Assembly (NCBI GenBank): GCA_036873755.1
Contig: JAVTVY010033662.1
Span: forward strand, 89,617 to 153,616
DNA: 64,000 nt
Reading direction: 5' to 3'
From: Hanleya hanleyi
Taxonomy: Eukaryota; Mollusca; Polyplacophora; Lepidopleurida; Hanleyidae
Positions 1-10,757 of this stretch are shown here, piece by piece; the stretch's first letter is position 1, and each line of letters starts with the position of its first letter. The translations under genes were made by a program, and so were the position numbers. The notes beneath the pieces were generated by a model. It did no database searches. It saw only the letters and a program-made list of their open reading frames with translations, and was not told the DNA's origin.

Positions 1-792
1 GGCCGATCAAGTCATGGGTGGGTGCATGTTTTCTCCGAAATGAAACACGGACTTTACCCCTAAAATAACCCCATCAACCAAGTCTAGAGTGGTTAATATG
101 GTTCCCAGCTGCCTGCCGAGATATGCAGATTTGGTTAGCTGAAATTTGGGGTCGAAACTGGACTTTCTAGGATATGATCCAAACTTCGTTTTAAAGTATT
201 ATCGGGGTCGCTAATCACGAATCCGCCGTCAGAATTGACCTTGACCTCGACCTTGACCTTGAAATGGAATATCGAACATTTGGGTATGACTTTCGCCTAG
301 ATATAGGCGGACGACCTTGACCTTTTGATATGTGATGACCTCGTGACTTGTGCGTTGACCTATCTCATCGACCTTGATCTGTGACCTCGAGCTAGAAAAT
401 GCGGTAGTACAATCAAAATGTACCATCGAAAATTTTGACCTGGAGTCAAAACTCAAGGTCGAGGACATAGATCAACGCACAGGTCACGGGGCCATCACAT
501 ATTAAAAGGTCAAGGTCGTCAGCCTATGTCCTGTGACCTTCGGACAAGGTGAAAGTCATACCTAAATGTTCGATACTCGATTTGAAGGTTAAGGTCGAGG
601 TCAAGGTCAATTTTGACATCGGATTCGTGATCAGTGACTCCGAAAATACTTATATACCAATTTTTGAGTCAATCGGTGAAGGTGTAATTTTGACCTCCAG
701 AAACGCTCTAGACCTGGTTGATGGGGTTATTTTAGGGGTAAAGTCCGTGTTTCATTTCGGAGAAAACATGCACCCACCCATGACTTGATCGG
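1..792. repeat. Foldback (long inverted repeat) element
   Basis: The first ~90 bases reappear as reverse complement at about 705-792, with ends GGCCGATCAAGTCATGG and CCATGACTTGATCGGCC. Similarity continues inward with more divergence (for example the TCACGAATCC and GACCTTGACCTCGACC stretches near 215-260 and 590-635). It looks like a non-autonomous foldback DNA element. Its interior is rich in TGACCT/AAGGTCA half-sites. The left end coincides with the window edge, so the element could extend further. Short ORFs inside are not convincing genes. Confidence 0.8.
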
Positions 793-1360
793 CCTGAAGG
801 CGCGCTTCACATGGATACCCTCCCCGACCCAGTACGCCCACTATGGGCCCACCTCGACCCCAAAACGTCTATTCCCATACATTTTTTCTACTGCGCAGGC
901 GCACCATTGCGCTACTTTTACTCCGCACAAGTCCACTTGGACGCCACCTCATGAGAGATTGAAACTAATACGCTCCCCGACCCATTCGCACCACTATGGG
1001 TCCACCTCGACACCAAAACGTCCCTTTCAGTGCCCTTTTCCCCACAATTACCTGTCTGCGCATGCGCCGAATGTTGAAAACGGACGACACACTAGTCCAG
1101 TCGGACGCTCCCCCACAAGAGCTTCACGATGACACCTCCCACAGCCTAATCGGACCACTATTGGTCCTCCTCGACCCCCAAACGTCAATTCAAATACACT
1201 TTTTGACGATATTTCCACCCCCAGTTGGACGCTCCCCCACGAATGCTTCAAACTGATACCTCACACAACCCAATCGTGCCACTATGGGTCCACCTAGACG
1301 CCAAAACGTCCACCTCGATCTGCCTGTCTACTGCGCATGCGTCATCAGCACTTTTCAAAA
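793..1360 (+). repeat. ~150-bp satellite, forward orientation (about four units)
   Basis: Each unit carries the recurring blocks CTTCACATGGATACC, CCCACTATGGG and CCAAAACGTCTATT, and a palindromic GCGCATGCGC-like core near 1055 and 1332. The same family occurs at 6.0-6.6, 36.4-37.3 and 60.1-61.3 kb. The orientation here matches the 36.4 kb block, which lies at the right end of the Polinton. Units here are more diverged than in the other arrays. Confidence 0.75.
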
Positions 1361-1539
1361 AAAGTCAACGCATGGCTTCGAGACCCCTCCCATCGTGTGC
1401 TACAGCTAGAGATGAAGAAATCAAGGTGCCACAACCCATAGTAAAATCCACAAGAAAAAAGATATGCCCACCCCTTTCCCATACCTGCATGAGATTAACA
1501 TTGGAAGTCACTGGGGTCTTAGGTAGGGACAGATAACTC

Positions 1540-1735
1540 TTGCTGGGCCGCCAGGTGACCGGAAGCGACGTCACAGGAAGTGACCCGGATGTTACCGGAT
1601 GCCACGTGACCGGATGTGACCTTTGACCCGGATGTCACCGGATGTGACGTCTAGTGACGCCATCGTGACGGCACAGGAAGTGACCCGGTTGTCACGTGAC
1701 CGGATGTGACCTTTGATCGGGGTGTCGCCAGGCGT
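1540..1735. promoter_or_regulatory. Dense cluster of ETS-like, CRE-like, E-box and DR1-like motifs
   Basis: CCGGAAG/CCGGATG occurs repeatedly, with TGACGTC, CACGTGACC and TGACCTTTGACCC. The arrangement is quasi-repetitive. The same motif set appears in the Polinton end regions (36.1-36.3, 37.7-37.8 and 61.35 kb). Regulatory activity is inferred from consensus resemblance only. Confidence 0.45.
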
Positions 1736-1814
1736 CACCTCCACATCAGCCTCACTCCTCAGCCTCGAAAATGCTAATGAATTGGCCGTCTTTCTAGTAC
1801 TCAAGTCACGTGGA

Positions 1815-3390
1815 TTTCCTCCGCGGAGGAAAGTAATTATATCCGCGGAGGAAATATTGTATCCGCGGAGGAAATATTATATCCGCGGAGGAAATGATTA
1901 TATCCGCGGAGGAAATATTATATCCGCGGAGGAAATATTATATCCGCGGAGGAAATGATTATATCCGCAGGAGAAAATATTATATCCGCGGAGGAAATAT
2001 TATATCCGCGGAGGAAATGATTATATCCGCGGAGGAAATATTATATCCGCGGAGGAAATATTATATCCGCGGAAATATTATATCCGCGGAGGAAATGATT
2101 ATATCCGCGGAGGAAATATTATATCCGCGGAGGAAATATTATATCCGCGGAGGAAATGACTATATCCGCGGAGGAAATATTATATCCGCGGAGGAAATAT
2201 TATATCCGCGGAGGAAATGATTATATCCGCGGAGGAAATATTATATCCGCGGAGGAAATATTATACCCGCGGAAGAAATATTATATCCGCGTAGGAAATA
2301 TTATATCCGCGGAGGAAATGATTATATCCGGAGGAAATATTATATCCGCGGAGGAAATATTATATCCGCGGAGGAAATGATTATATCCGCGGAGGAAATA
2401 TTATATCCGCGGAGGAAATATTATATCCGCGGAGGAAATGATTATATCCGCGGAGGAAATATTATATCCGCGGAGGAAATATTATATCCGCGGATATTAT
2501 ATCCGCGGAGGAAATATTATATCCGCGGAGGAAATATTATATCCGCGGAGGAAATGATTATATCCGCGGAGGAAATATTATATCCGCGGAGGAAATGATT
2601 ATATCCGCGGAGGAAATATTATATCCGCGGAGGAAATATTATATCCGCGGAGGAAATGATTATATCCGCGGAGGAAATATTATATCCGCGGGGGAAATAT
2701 TATATCCGCGGAGGAAATGATTATATCCGCGGAGGAAATATTATATCCGCGGAGGAAATATTATATCCGCGGAGGAAATGATTATATCCGCGGAGGAAAT
2801 ATTATATCCGCGGAGGAAATATTATATCCACGGAGGAAATGATTATATCCGCGGAGGAAATATTATATCCGCGGAGGAAATATTATATCCGCGGAGGAAA
2901 TGATTATATCCGCGGAGGAAATATTATATCCGCGGAGGAAATATTATATCCGCGGAGAAAATGATTATATCCGCGGAGGAAATATTATATCCGCGGAGGA
3001 AATATTATATCCGCGGAGGAAATGATTATATCCGCGGAGGAAATATTATATCCGCGGAGGAAATATTATATCCGCGGAGGAAATGATTATATCCGCGGAG
3101 AAAATATTATATCCGCGGAGGAAATATTATATCCGCGGAGGAAATTATTATATCCGCGGAGGAAATATTATATCCGCGGAGGAAATATTATATCCGCGGA
3201 GGAAATGATTATATCCGCGGAGGAAATATTATATCCGCGGAGGAAATATTATATCCGCGGAGGAAATGATTATATCCGCGGAGGAAATATTATATCCGCG
3301 GAGGAAATATTATATCCGCGGAGGAAATGATTATATCCGCGGAGGAAATATTATATCCGCGGAGGAAATATTATATCCGCGGAAGAAATT
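1815..3390. repeat. Tandem array of 20/21-bp CCGCGG-centred units
   Basis: The unit ATATCCGCGGAGGAAATATT (20 bp) alternates with a 21-bp variant ending AAATGATT, often in a 20+20+21 pattern, giving roughly 75 copies. The array starts with a perfect 18-bp palindrome, TTTCCTCCGCGGAGGAAA (1815-1832). Long open frames through it, of the YPRRKYYIRGGN type, are a by-product of the repeat and not genes. Confidence 0.95.
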
Positions 3391-3619
3391 ATATTTGGTG
3401 TTTTTCAAGAATTTCATAGGTTTTTCTTCGACTTTGTCTCTGTTTTTACGTCGTTGAGCACGGAAAATTCGCAGAATATTGCTATGAATTCGCTGAAAAT
3501 TCAGTTGATTTCTTGGAAAATACAAAGAAAACCTAGAAAATTAAGTTGGTTTCTTCGGAAATAGAAGAAAAACAAAGGAAATCGAAAGAAAACGACAATG
3601 GCCCTAACGGGCCACCGTA

Positions 3620-3903
3620 GTATTTCTCTTTCATCATTGGTTCAATTAAGTCATCCCCTATAATGTCAAGCCGAGTTATTACAAATTTTAATTATCTACC
3701 ATACCCTGTCCTCTATGACATAGACTTCTTAGGGGACAGGGAATGGTAGCTAATTAAAAACTGTTGTAACTGCTTGACATTATAGTCCTCTATGACATAG
3801 AATTCTCATAGAGGACATGGTATGGTAGATAATTAAAAACTGTAGTAACTCGGCTTGACATTATAGGGAATGACTTTAAATGAGCCAAAGATAGAAGAGA
3901 TAC
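3620..3903. mobile_element. MITE-like foldback element
   Basis: The left end (GTATTTCTCTTTCATC, then CCTATAATGTCAAGCCGAG) is matched by the reverse complement of the right end (CTCGGCTTGACATTATAGGG, then GATAGAAGAGATAC). Arms are about 120-130 bp and contain a further internal repetition of the TAATGTCAAGC...TAATTA...CCTCTATGACATAG block. There is no coding capacity. It is a non-autonomous element of unassigned superfamily. Confidence 0.8.
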
Positions 3904-5610
3904 ACAAAAAATAAAAAAATAAAATAAAAATAATAATTAAAAAAAATCGATTTGAAAAAAATATGTATGTATGTTTATTAATTTTCATAATTTATTGAAA
4001 AAAAAAAATATACGTAGACGTCGACCATCCAATATCCCACAGGCCAGGCAACTGTGGGAATAACAGATCTTGTGGTGGCTGATATCCGTCATGTCGTATC
4101 ATCGTACTATCGCCCTATTTTTACTGGGGGGGGGGGGGGGGGGTACGATGCCATAGTGTCCATCGTACACACAGTGATTTCTTCGTACCATCGTATCATC
4201 GTACCATCCATCCTCGCGATCGAGTGTATCAATCGATAGGTTACGATCGATAATTTAGGGATTACCTGGACTTGTGCAGATGCGTACCATCGTATCATAG
4301 TGCTATGTTTGAATGTTGACCGTGCAGGGGCGGAAGCGTTCATTTGGTAGAGATGAATTTGGTATTAGACCAAGATTTTATAAATTTTTCCAATATGAGT
4401 AATTGCAAATCGCTATTCAAATGAATAATGTTATCTCATACATATGATGTTGTGCTATCACACTATCAGTCTAATGGTTGAATAAAAAGGCTAATATTAT
4501 GATCATCCATATATCAGTCCGCCTCATCTTCACATTTCAAGTTAAATGCTACACTAACGTTCCGTCATTTACCTTGACTTAATGAATAGGGTAAATTGTT
4601 CAACAAGAGAAACGCACGTGATGTCAAACAGCCAATCAAGATAATAGCTTGCCAACACCATGCAGACAGGATTTTCTTTGATGTCTGCCCGTGTGATTTC
4701 CAAATATGGCAAGTGGCGGTTGTACTGGTGTTAATTTCTCTGGAATAGCCAATCAAGTTTGAATTTAAAGAGGCCATACATTGCACTTCTCCTAATATGG
4801 ACCACGGAATCTGTATAGAGCTATCACATCACCAAACCCGTATTCTGATCAGATTATTTGTTATGTTCATCCAAGCTAATACGTGTAGTGTTCGACTTGG
4901 ATATGCGAAGATGAGTCCGCCCATGATCTTACCATCATATGTGCAGTTTACAAGTAAACTTACATTCGGCCTGACGGGTGAAGAACGATCAATCAGGCGC
5001 ACCAACACTATTTGTTTTCATTATTTCACCCAAACACCCCCTCCACGAAATAACCTCTCCTCCGAGATACACCCTTCCATCCCCCCACCCCTTACCTCAC
5101 GTCGCCGACCCCTCTCATCCTCAATTCTGTATCCAAAATATTACATATTTCCTAAAAATAGCGCCAATTAAGGGCAAAACACACACACTCACACAGATAA
5201 ATGCAAACTAACGTTTGGAATATACTATCTCGAATCACAGAAATGATAAAAATTATTCTTTACACACGAAGTTCATAATGAAATTGCATGTATTGATAAC
5301 ATGTAAGCACTGCAACAACACAGCTGGAAAAGAGATGACCGACCGACAGAGCTTTAATTTGGCGTCACCACACCAGGACTGGGGAGAAGTAAAGAATTAG
5401 AGCCATAGTAAGCCGTGAATGGACTTGACCTACTTAGGAGTTATGAATGAAATTTTCCTTAATTCTCACAAATTCCACCGTTTAACATCCTCGATTATTC
5501 CCTACCCTGCCTGCGAGGGACTACCGTCTATATTTGTCATAACAATGATGGTAATGTGACAAGAATTGTCATTTTCAAAAAATCCTTTGTTCTCCACATT
5601 GTCATGTACG
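3904..5610. other. Intergenic DNA, no recognisable gene
   Basis: AT-rich at the start, with a poly-G run near 4130-4142 and short palindromic GTACCATCGTATCATCGTACC blocks at 4180-4300. Small ORFs at 4.6-5.4 kb show no recognisable domain. Confidence 0.6.
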
Positions 5611-5619
5611 GGGCCGTAC

Positions 5620-5790
5620 CGCGTGGTACATTACAAAAACAATTAGAATATAAGAACAAGTTAAATACTATTTATATGACTTTTTTTATGAATATACTTC
5701 AGAACCAGGGCTATTCCCTATGTTTTCTGGGTTATCGAATGGAGCATGAGTCAATCCATTTTAGTGTCAGTAGTAAAGAAAGGCTATTTA
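5620..5790 (+). repeat. Dispersed repeat, copy 1
   Basis: The stretch containing AGTTAAATACTATTTATATG and AGGGCTATTCCCTATG reappears as reverse complement at about 40675-40810. It has no coding content. It is probably part of an unidentified interspersed repeat. Confidence 0.6.
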
Positions 5791-5805
5791 AGGTCGTATT
5801 TTGTC

Positions 5806-5905
5806 GGGGGAGGTAACTCTTGCATCCGACAGGGGACGCCACCAGTTCAAGAGACCAAAACTACCTCCAACACAGAAGAGTTCCAATGGGGGAGGTAACT
5901 CTTAA
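5806..5905. repeat. Duplicated GGGGGAGGTAACTCTT motif, possible element terminus
   Basis: GGGGGAGGTAACTCTT occurs at about 5807 and again at about 5885, flanking a block (ACTACCTCCAACACAGAAGAGTTCCAA) that recurs inverted at about 36217 and with changes at 59440. The motif resembles the reverse complement of CAAGAGATACCTCCC at about 37859, beyond the right end of the Polinton. An AG start would suit a Polinton terminus, but this is an inference. Confidence 0.35.
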
Positions 5906-5989
5906 TGCACTTTTGTGATTTTTGGCAAATTCCGGGTTATCTTCCCTGATTCGAACATTTGCATATTAAATCTATACGGGGAAAATGCC

Positions 5990-6620
5990 TGTATGGATAG
6001 TCCGATCGGATCGTATGAGGTATCAATGTGAAGCATTCGTAAAGGGGAATCTGATGGGCTGGGTGTGGGGTTGAAATCGTCATTCTGCGCATGCGCGGTA
6101 GACAAAGGGTATGGAAATAGACGTTTTGGGATCTAGGGAAGCCACTAATGGTCCGGTTGGTTCGAGTAAAGTATCAATGTGAACCATATGTGAGGGGGCA
6201 TCCGACGGGGTGGGTGTGGGGTTGGAATATCGTCATTCTGCGCATGCGCAGTAGACAAAGGGTATGGAAATAGACGTTTTGGGATCTTGGTGGGACTCTA
6301 GTGGGCCGATGGGGTCGAGTGAGGTATCAATGTAAAACATATGTGAGGGGGCATCCGATGGGATGGCTGTGGGGTTGCAATATCGTCATTCTGCGCATGC
6401 TCGGTAGATCAAGGGTATGGAAATAGACGTTTTGGGATCTAGGGGAGCCCCTAATGGGCCGATGGAGTCGAGTGAGGTATCACAGTGAAGCATATGTGAG
6501 GGGGCATCCGTCTGGACTAGTGTGTTGGCCGTGTTCTACATTCTGCGCATGCGCAGACAGGGAATTGTGGGAAAAGAATATGGAAATAGACGTTTTGGGG
6601 TCTGGGTGGGCCACTAATGG
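5990..6620 (-). repeat. ~152-bp satellite, reverse orientation (about four units)
   Basis: TGCGCATGCGC-type cores lie at about 6086, 6239, 6392 and 6544, a spacing of 152-153 bp. Shared blocks are GGTCGAGTGAGGTATCA, GTGAGGGGGCATCCGA and GGAAATAGACGTTTTGGG. The family also occurs at 0.8, 36.4 and 60.1 kb. The array abuts, and has replaced, the 3' end of the zinc-finger pseudogene at 6.6 kb. Confidence 0.85.
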
Positions 6621-7497
6621 GACCGATTCTCTCTACGACCCATTGCAAGTTGGGGCGCTGTTCATAGGCACATTCCAAGACATCCAATTGGTCCACTTGG
6701 TCCAGCACGGGCTGTAGCGACGCCCGGTTAATGATGGTAAACGGTTGGTCAAATACCCGGATGTTACTGCTCGGGTAAAAGTATCGGACTTGGCCTGTCT
6801 CGTTATGCTGCAGCACATAACCAAACGCCAGATTTCATTTGAAGGACGTAGCTTGGTCATTGAAGATGGCTTCCACGTAGCTGCATAGACGGGCGAGGTT
6901 GGTCAGTCGGAAATTGTAGATATCTTGAATAGAGCGATGACGGTGGAAACAGTGCCGTATCATAGGCCAGTGGTGCTGATATATGTCACTCACTGGATGG
7001 GAGTCCTGTAAGAGATCGCTGGGAATATCCACCGCATCTTCCAGAAAATGTTCGATGTTGTCAGGCGTCTGACTGGGAACAGTAACGCTGGGGGCCGGCT
7101 GGATATCCCGACTCTTCTGAACTGTGGGTTTAGGCGGGCTCTCCGTGATCGCATCACCAGTGGCATTCGTCTCCCCGGGCTCATCTTCACTAGGTCTTAC
7201 CCTCATGGGTGCCTCTCTAGTGGGAAGTTGTCGCTCATGCCGTGGTGACGGACCATGAATCAAATGTTGGTGCTGTCTTAGCTGACCGGGTCGTTTGAAG
7301 AGTTGACCACTTTCATTACATTGTTCCGTCGCGCCCTCGTGGAGTGAGCGTTCATGGCGCAGTAAAGCATCTTCCCGATTAAATGACCGTGCGCAGGTTA
7401 TACAAGTATATCGTGCACCGTTGTGGATGGAGGACTCGTGTCGTCGCAAATTTTGTGGGCAAGTAAATGGCTTCTGGCAAGTTGTGCAAGATAACAT
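6610..7497 (-). pseudogene. C2H2 zinc-finger protein / PolB N-terminal-type module, broken copy
   Basis: The start at 7497 (MLSCTTCQK) matches the start of the intact paralogue at 61774-62700 and lies about 50 nt after a TATAAG box. The protein has two clear N-terminal C2H2 fingers (CTTC...H...H and CITC...H...H). A third degenerate finger-like segment, an acidic/Pro-rich linker and a folded C-terminal region follow. An in-frame TGA near 6835 breaks the frame. Beyond it, homology resumes (FDQPFTIINR, QRPN.QWVVER) and then runs directly into satellite at about 6620. From memory of invertebrate Polintons, the FGYIL..N...YY / QRP..WVVE region precedes the PolB catalytic region, which is absent here. 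This is a dead copy. Confidence 0.7.
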
Positions 7498-7539
7498 ATC
7501 GGCTGTGGATTTCGAAATGATGAATGCCGTAAAATTCTG

Positions 7540-7680
7540 GCTCTTATAGACCAACATAGAAGTACCCGGATGTAGGCGCGGACGACAGCGACACGATCCC
7601 GGATGTACAAGAACCCGGATGTACCCGGATGTAAAAGTTCCCGGATGTAAAAGTGCCCGGATGTTCAATTCACTTCGCCC
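7540..7680. promoter_or_regulatory. Promoter region with repeated CCCGGATGTA boxes
   Basis: It contains a TATAAG box on the minus strand (near 7548), about 50 nt upstream of the zinc-finger start, preceded by at least six CCCGGATGT boxes. An equivalent layout lies before the two-finger genes (8480-8580 and 10130-10225), and related boxes occur at 35820-35895. CCGGATGT resembles an ETS site. A binding site for the element's own zinc-finger protein is another possibility. Both are inferences. Confidence 0.5.
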
Positions 7681-7951
7681 ACTGGAAAATTTCCTCTCTC
7701 CTCGTGCAAAGATCACATCCGGCCAAGGATACACCTTCAAGGCAGGTCAGGCATCGCTGGCGATGGTAGCGGAGATCTCCGGGCTCTCCCCTGGTTGAGC
7801 TATAACCCACACTGAAGAAATCATCTATCATTTCCATAGTTATGAGCGGGTATCTTTTGGTAACTCGTTTGGGGAGTCGAGTGGGAACCGGCACCTTTTC
7901 GTCAATCTTCAACGATTGCTCGTCTGCCTTGGAATTGGCTGGCTTTTCCAT
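7670..7951 (-). CDS. Small Cys-rich protein of Polinton-like region (left arm)
   Basis: About 93 residues, starting at MEKPANSKAD. I do not recognise the family. The N-terminal third is charged and Lys/Pro-rich. The C-terminal third has four cysteines in a C-x2-C...C-x2-C arrangement (CLTCLEG...CDLC), which could bind one zinc. The start is placed after the region equivalent to the right arm's TATAAATA box. In this arm that box has mutated to TATCCATA, so this copy may be poorly transcribed. The last residues run past the end of the inverted repeat and differ from the other arm. It lies just downstream of, and on the same strand as, the two-finger gene. Confidence 0.5.
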   Translation of the reverse strand: MEKPANSKADEQSLKIDEKVPVPTRLPKRVTKRYPLITMEMIDDFFSVGYSSTRGEPGDLRYHRQRCLTCLEGVSLAGCDLCTRREEIFQWAK

Positions 7952-8143
7952 TTGATTGGGTCTGGTACAGGTTGTGAGAAATGTACATCTAACATGCGTG
8001 TTTCCGTATGGATAGTTAGAGGGGAGGTGACCGTCCAATCGACCAATCAGAAGCCATCATTTCAGAAAGTTCAATCTTCGTTCAGTGTAACCTAAACGTC
8101 TTTGGGCAATCCATGATACTGAAGCTCGAAGCTCTTACTTCTC

Positions 8144-8437
8144 TCATTCAACACTGGGATCAATCTCCATCGGCTCTTCAATACGCGGCGGCGAATCGAT
8201 CTCCATGGGTTCTTCTATTCTCAGATGCATTCCCATAGAAACTGAAATATCCGGTCTCGAGAGTGGCGAGCGTGATCCGTGTATGACATTTCGGTGACGT
8301 CTCAATTGACTGGGATGCTTAAAGACTATATCACAATCCGCACATGTATGAATGGATACTTCGTGGCGTGCACGTGTGTGACAACGCAAACTGTCCAGGC
8401 GATGAAAGCGCTTCGAGCAAGTTGTGCAAGAGAACAT
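8144..8437 (-). CDS. Two-finger C2H2 protein (left arm, intact)
   Basis: 97 residues. Two C2H2 fingers occupy residues 1-50: CTTC...H...H (about 4-24) and CADC...H...H (about 32-52). A tail follows with a duplicated acidic EEPMEID motif. The first finger closely resembles those of the longer zinc-finger proteins at 6.6-7.5 and 61.8-62.7 kb, so it is a short paralogue without their C-terminal region. A TATAAG box (near 8489 on the minus strand) lies about 50 nt upstream, followed by CCCGGATGTA boxes. It is likely a DNA-binding regulator or accessory protein of a Polinton-like element, which is an inference from context. Confidence 0.65.
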   Translation of the reverse strand: MFSCTTCSKRFHRLDSLRCHTRARHEVSIHTCADCDIVFKHPSQLRRHRNVIHGSRSPLSRPDISVSMGMHLRIEEPMEIDSPPRIEEPMEIDPSVE

Positions 8438-8654
8438 ATTGGCTGTGGATCTGGAAATGAGGAATGCCGTAAAAATTCCGGCTCTTATAGGCCAACATAG
8501 GAGTACCCGGATGTTCTACAGTCAGGGGTGTACAAGAACCCGGATGTACCCGGATGTAAAAGTGCCCGGATGTTCACGAATGTACCACCATCACGGACTT
8601 CTATCAGGCCCAGGTCCAGAAGCTCTCATGTCCTGCATGTGAATGGTCAGTCAT

Positions 8655-9205
8655 TTTGTGTGTGTGTGTATGCATGTGTGCGCGGGTGTTTGTGTATGCA
8701 TGTGTGTAAGCATGTGTGTGTCTATGCGTCTGTGTGTGCTTGCGAGTGTGTGTATGCGTGCGTGTATATGCATATTATGCATATGTGTACTTGAGTGTGT
8801 ACGCGTATGCGTGTGTGTGTATGTGTGTGCGTGTGCGTGCATGTACGTGCATGTGTATGCCTGTATGTGTGTGTGTATGTGTCTGTGTATGCGTGTGTGT
8901 GTATGCAACCACCACCACCACCGGGTGTTGACGCCCGTCACCACCACCACCACCATCACCACTATCACCACCACCACCACCACCACCGCCACCACTACCA
9001 CCGGGCGTTGACGCCCGTCAACACCACCACCACCAGCACCACACCACCACCACCACCACCACCATCACTGGGCACACACGCCCTGGTGTACCCTATGCCC
9101 GGTTCATTCTTATATGTACAGACACCACCACCACCACCACACACTACCACCACACACACACACACCACCACCACATTCCACCACCACCACGCCCGGTGGT
9201 GGTGG
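8655..9205. repeat. TG/GTGTGC and CAC microsatellites (left arm)
   Basis: A TG-rich tract (8657-8910, TGTGTGTATGCGTG type) is followed by CAC triplet tracts interrupted by GGGCGTTGACGCCCGTCAA, a short palindromic spacer. ORFs through it (His-, Thr- and Cys-rich) are artefacts of the repeat. The right-arm equivalents are at 9560-10050. Confidence 0.9.
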
Positions 9206-9539
9206 GAGCTCCCGTGTGGCAGAGCTCTTGGATCGGAGCTCTTGGAGCTCAAAGCGTATGGAGCTCAGAGCTCGGAAGTGGCATTTGCATATGACCTCTG
9301 TGAGGTCACTTCCGCTTCCGTTCACGTGACCGGAACTGACCTTTGACACCTGCGCGCAATTTTTATCCGGTATTGTTTTCAGGGGTCAACGGTCAGTTTC
9401 GATCACGTGAACGGAAGCGGAAGTGACCTCACAGAGGTCATATGCAAATGCCACTTCCGAGCTCTGAGCTCCACACGCTTTGAGCTCCAAGAGCTCCGAT
9501 CCAAGAGCTCTGCCACACGGGAGCTCCCACCACCATCGG

Positions 9540-10050
9540 GCGTTGACGCCCGTCAATGCCCGGTGGTGGTGGTGGTGGTGGTGGTGGTGGTGGTGGTGGA
9601 ATGTGGTGGTGGTGTGTGTGTGTGTGGTGGTAGTGTGTGGTGGTGGTGTTGGTGGTGGTATCCGTACATATAAGAATGAACCGGGCATAGGGTACACCAG
9701 GGCGTGTGTGCCCAGTGATGGTGGTGGTGGTGGTGGTGGTGGTGGTGTGGTGGTGGTGGTGGTGGTGTTGACGGGCGTCAACACCCGGTGGTGATGGTGG
9801 TGGCGGTGTGTGGTGGTGGTGGTGTGTGGTGGTGTGTGGTGGTGGTAGTGGTGATCGTGGTGGTGGTGGTGGTGTTGGTGGTGACGGGCGTCAACACCTG
9901 GTGGTGGTGGCGGTTGCATACACACACACGCATACACAGACACATACACACACACATACAGGCATGCACATGCACGTACATGCACGCACACGCACACACG
10001 CATACACAGATGCATACTCACAGGCGCACACATGCATACACACACACAAT
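9540..10050. repeat. GTG and CA microsatellites (right arm)
   Basis: Reverse-complement counterpart of the left-arm tracts, with different repeat numbers. It also includes the GGGCGTTGACGCCCGTCAA spacers. Spurious long frames arise on both strands. Confidence 0.9.
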
Positions 10051-10271
10051 ATGACTGACCATTCACATGCAGGACATCAGAGCTTCTGGACCTGTGTCTG
10101 ATAGAAGTCCGTGATGGTGGTACATTCGTGAACATCCGGGCACTTTTACATCCGGGACTTTTACATCCGGGTTCTTGTACACCCCTGACTGTAGAGCATC
10201 CGGGTACTCCTATGTTGGCCTATAAGAGCCGGAATTTTTACGGCATTCATCATTTCCAGATCCACAGCCGA

Positions 10272-10565
10272 TATGTTCTCTTGCACAACTTGCTCGAAGC
10301 GCTTTCTCGACTGGACAGTTTGCGTTGCCACACACGTGCACGCCACGAAGTACCCATGCATACATGTGCGGATTGTGATATAGTCTTTAAGAATCCCAGT
10401 CAATTGAGACGTCACCGAAATGTCATACACGGATCACGCTCGCCACTCTCGAGACCGGATATTTCAGTTTCTATGGGAATGCATCTGAGAATAGATGAAC
10501 CCATGGAGATTGATTCGCCGCCGCGTATTGAAGAGCCGATGGAGATTGATCCCAGTGTTGAATGA
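10272..10565 (+). pseudogene. Two-finger C2H2 protein (right arm, frameshifted)
   Basis: Copy of the left-arm gene. ATGTTCTCTTGC matches the start, but GCTTTCTCGACTGG replaces GCTTTCATCGCCTGG. This loses one base and shifts the frame within the first finger. Downstream, the second finger and the acidic tail (MEIDSPP, EEPMEIDP) continue intact in the shifted frame. A TATAAGAG box is present near 10217. Expression of an intact protein from the canonical start is therefore unlikely. Confidence 0.75.
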
Positions 10566-10694
10566 GAGAAGTAAGAGCTTCGAGCTTCAGTATCATGGAT
10601 TGCCCAAAGACGTTTAGGTTACACTGAACGAAGATTGAACTTTCTGAAATGATGGCTTCTGATTGGTCGATTGGACGGTCACCTCCCCTCTAAC

Positions 10695-10702
10695 TATAAA
10701 TA
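10695..10702 (+). promoter_or_regulatory. TATA box (TATAAATA) of Cys-rich gene
   Basis: CTATAAATACGG lies 63 nt before the chosen ATG. It matches the CTATAAATACGAG boxes before PC4-like genes at 27560 and 63607. Confidence 0.6.
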
Positions 10703-10757
10703 CGGAAACACGCATGTTAAATGTACCTTTCTCACAACCTGTACCAGACCCAATCAA

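Noticed and set aside
1894..3457. Repeated ORFs with YPRRKYYIRGGN-type peptides
   Set aside because: They result from the 20/21-bp tandem repeat. There is no start context or conserved ends.
6835..7740. Longer 301-residue start of the zinc-finger protein
   Set aside because: The extra N-terminus is a translation of the CCCGGATGTA promoter repeats and TATA region. The paralogue starts at the equivalent of 7497.
8643..10135. Long His/Thr/Cys/Val-rich ORFs
   Set aside because: They are translations of CAC/GTG and TG/CA microsatellites, open on both strands.
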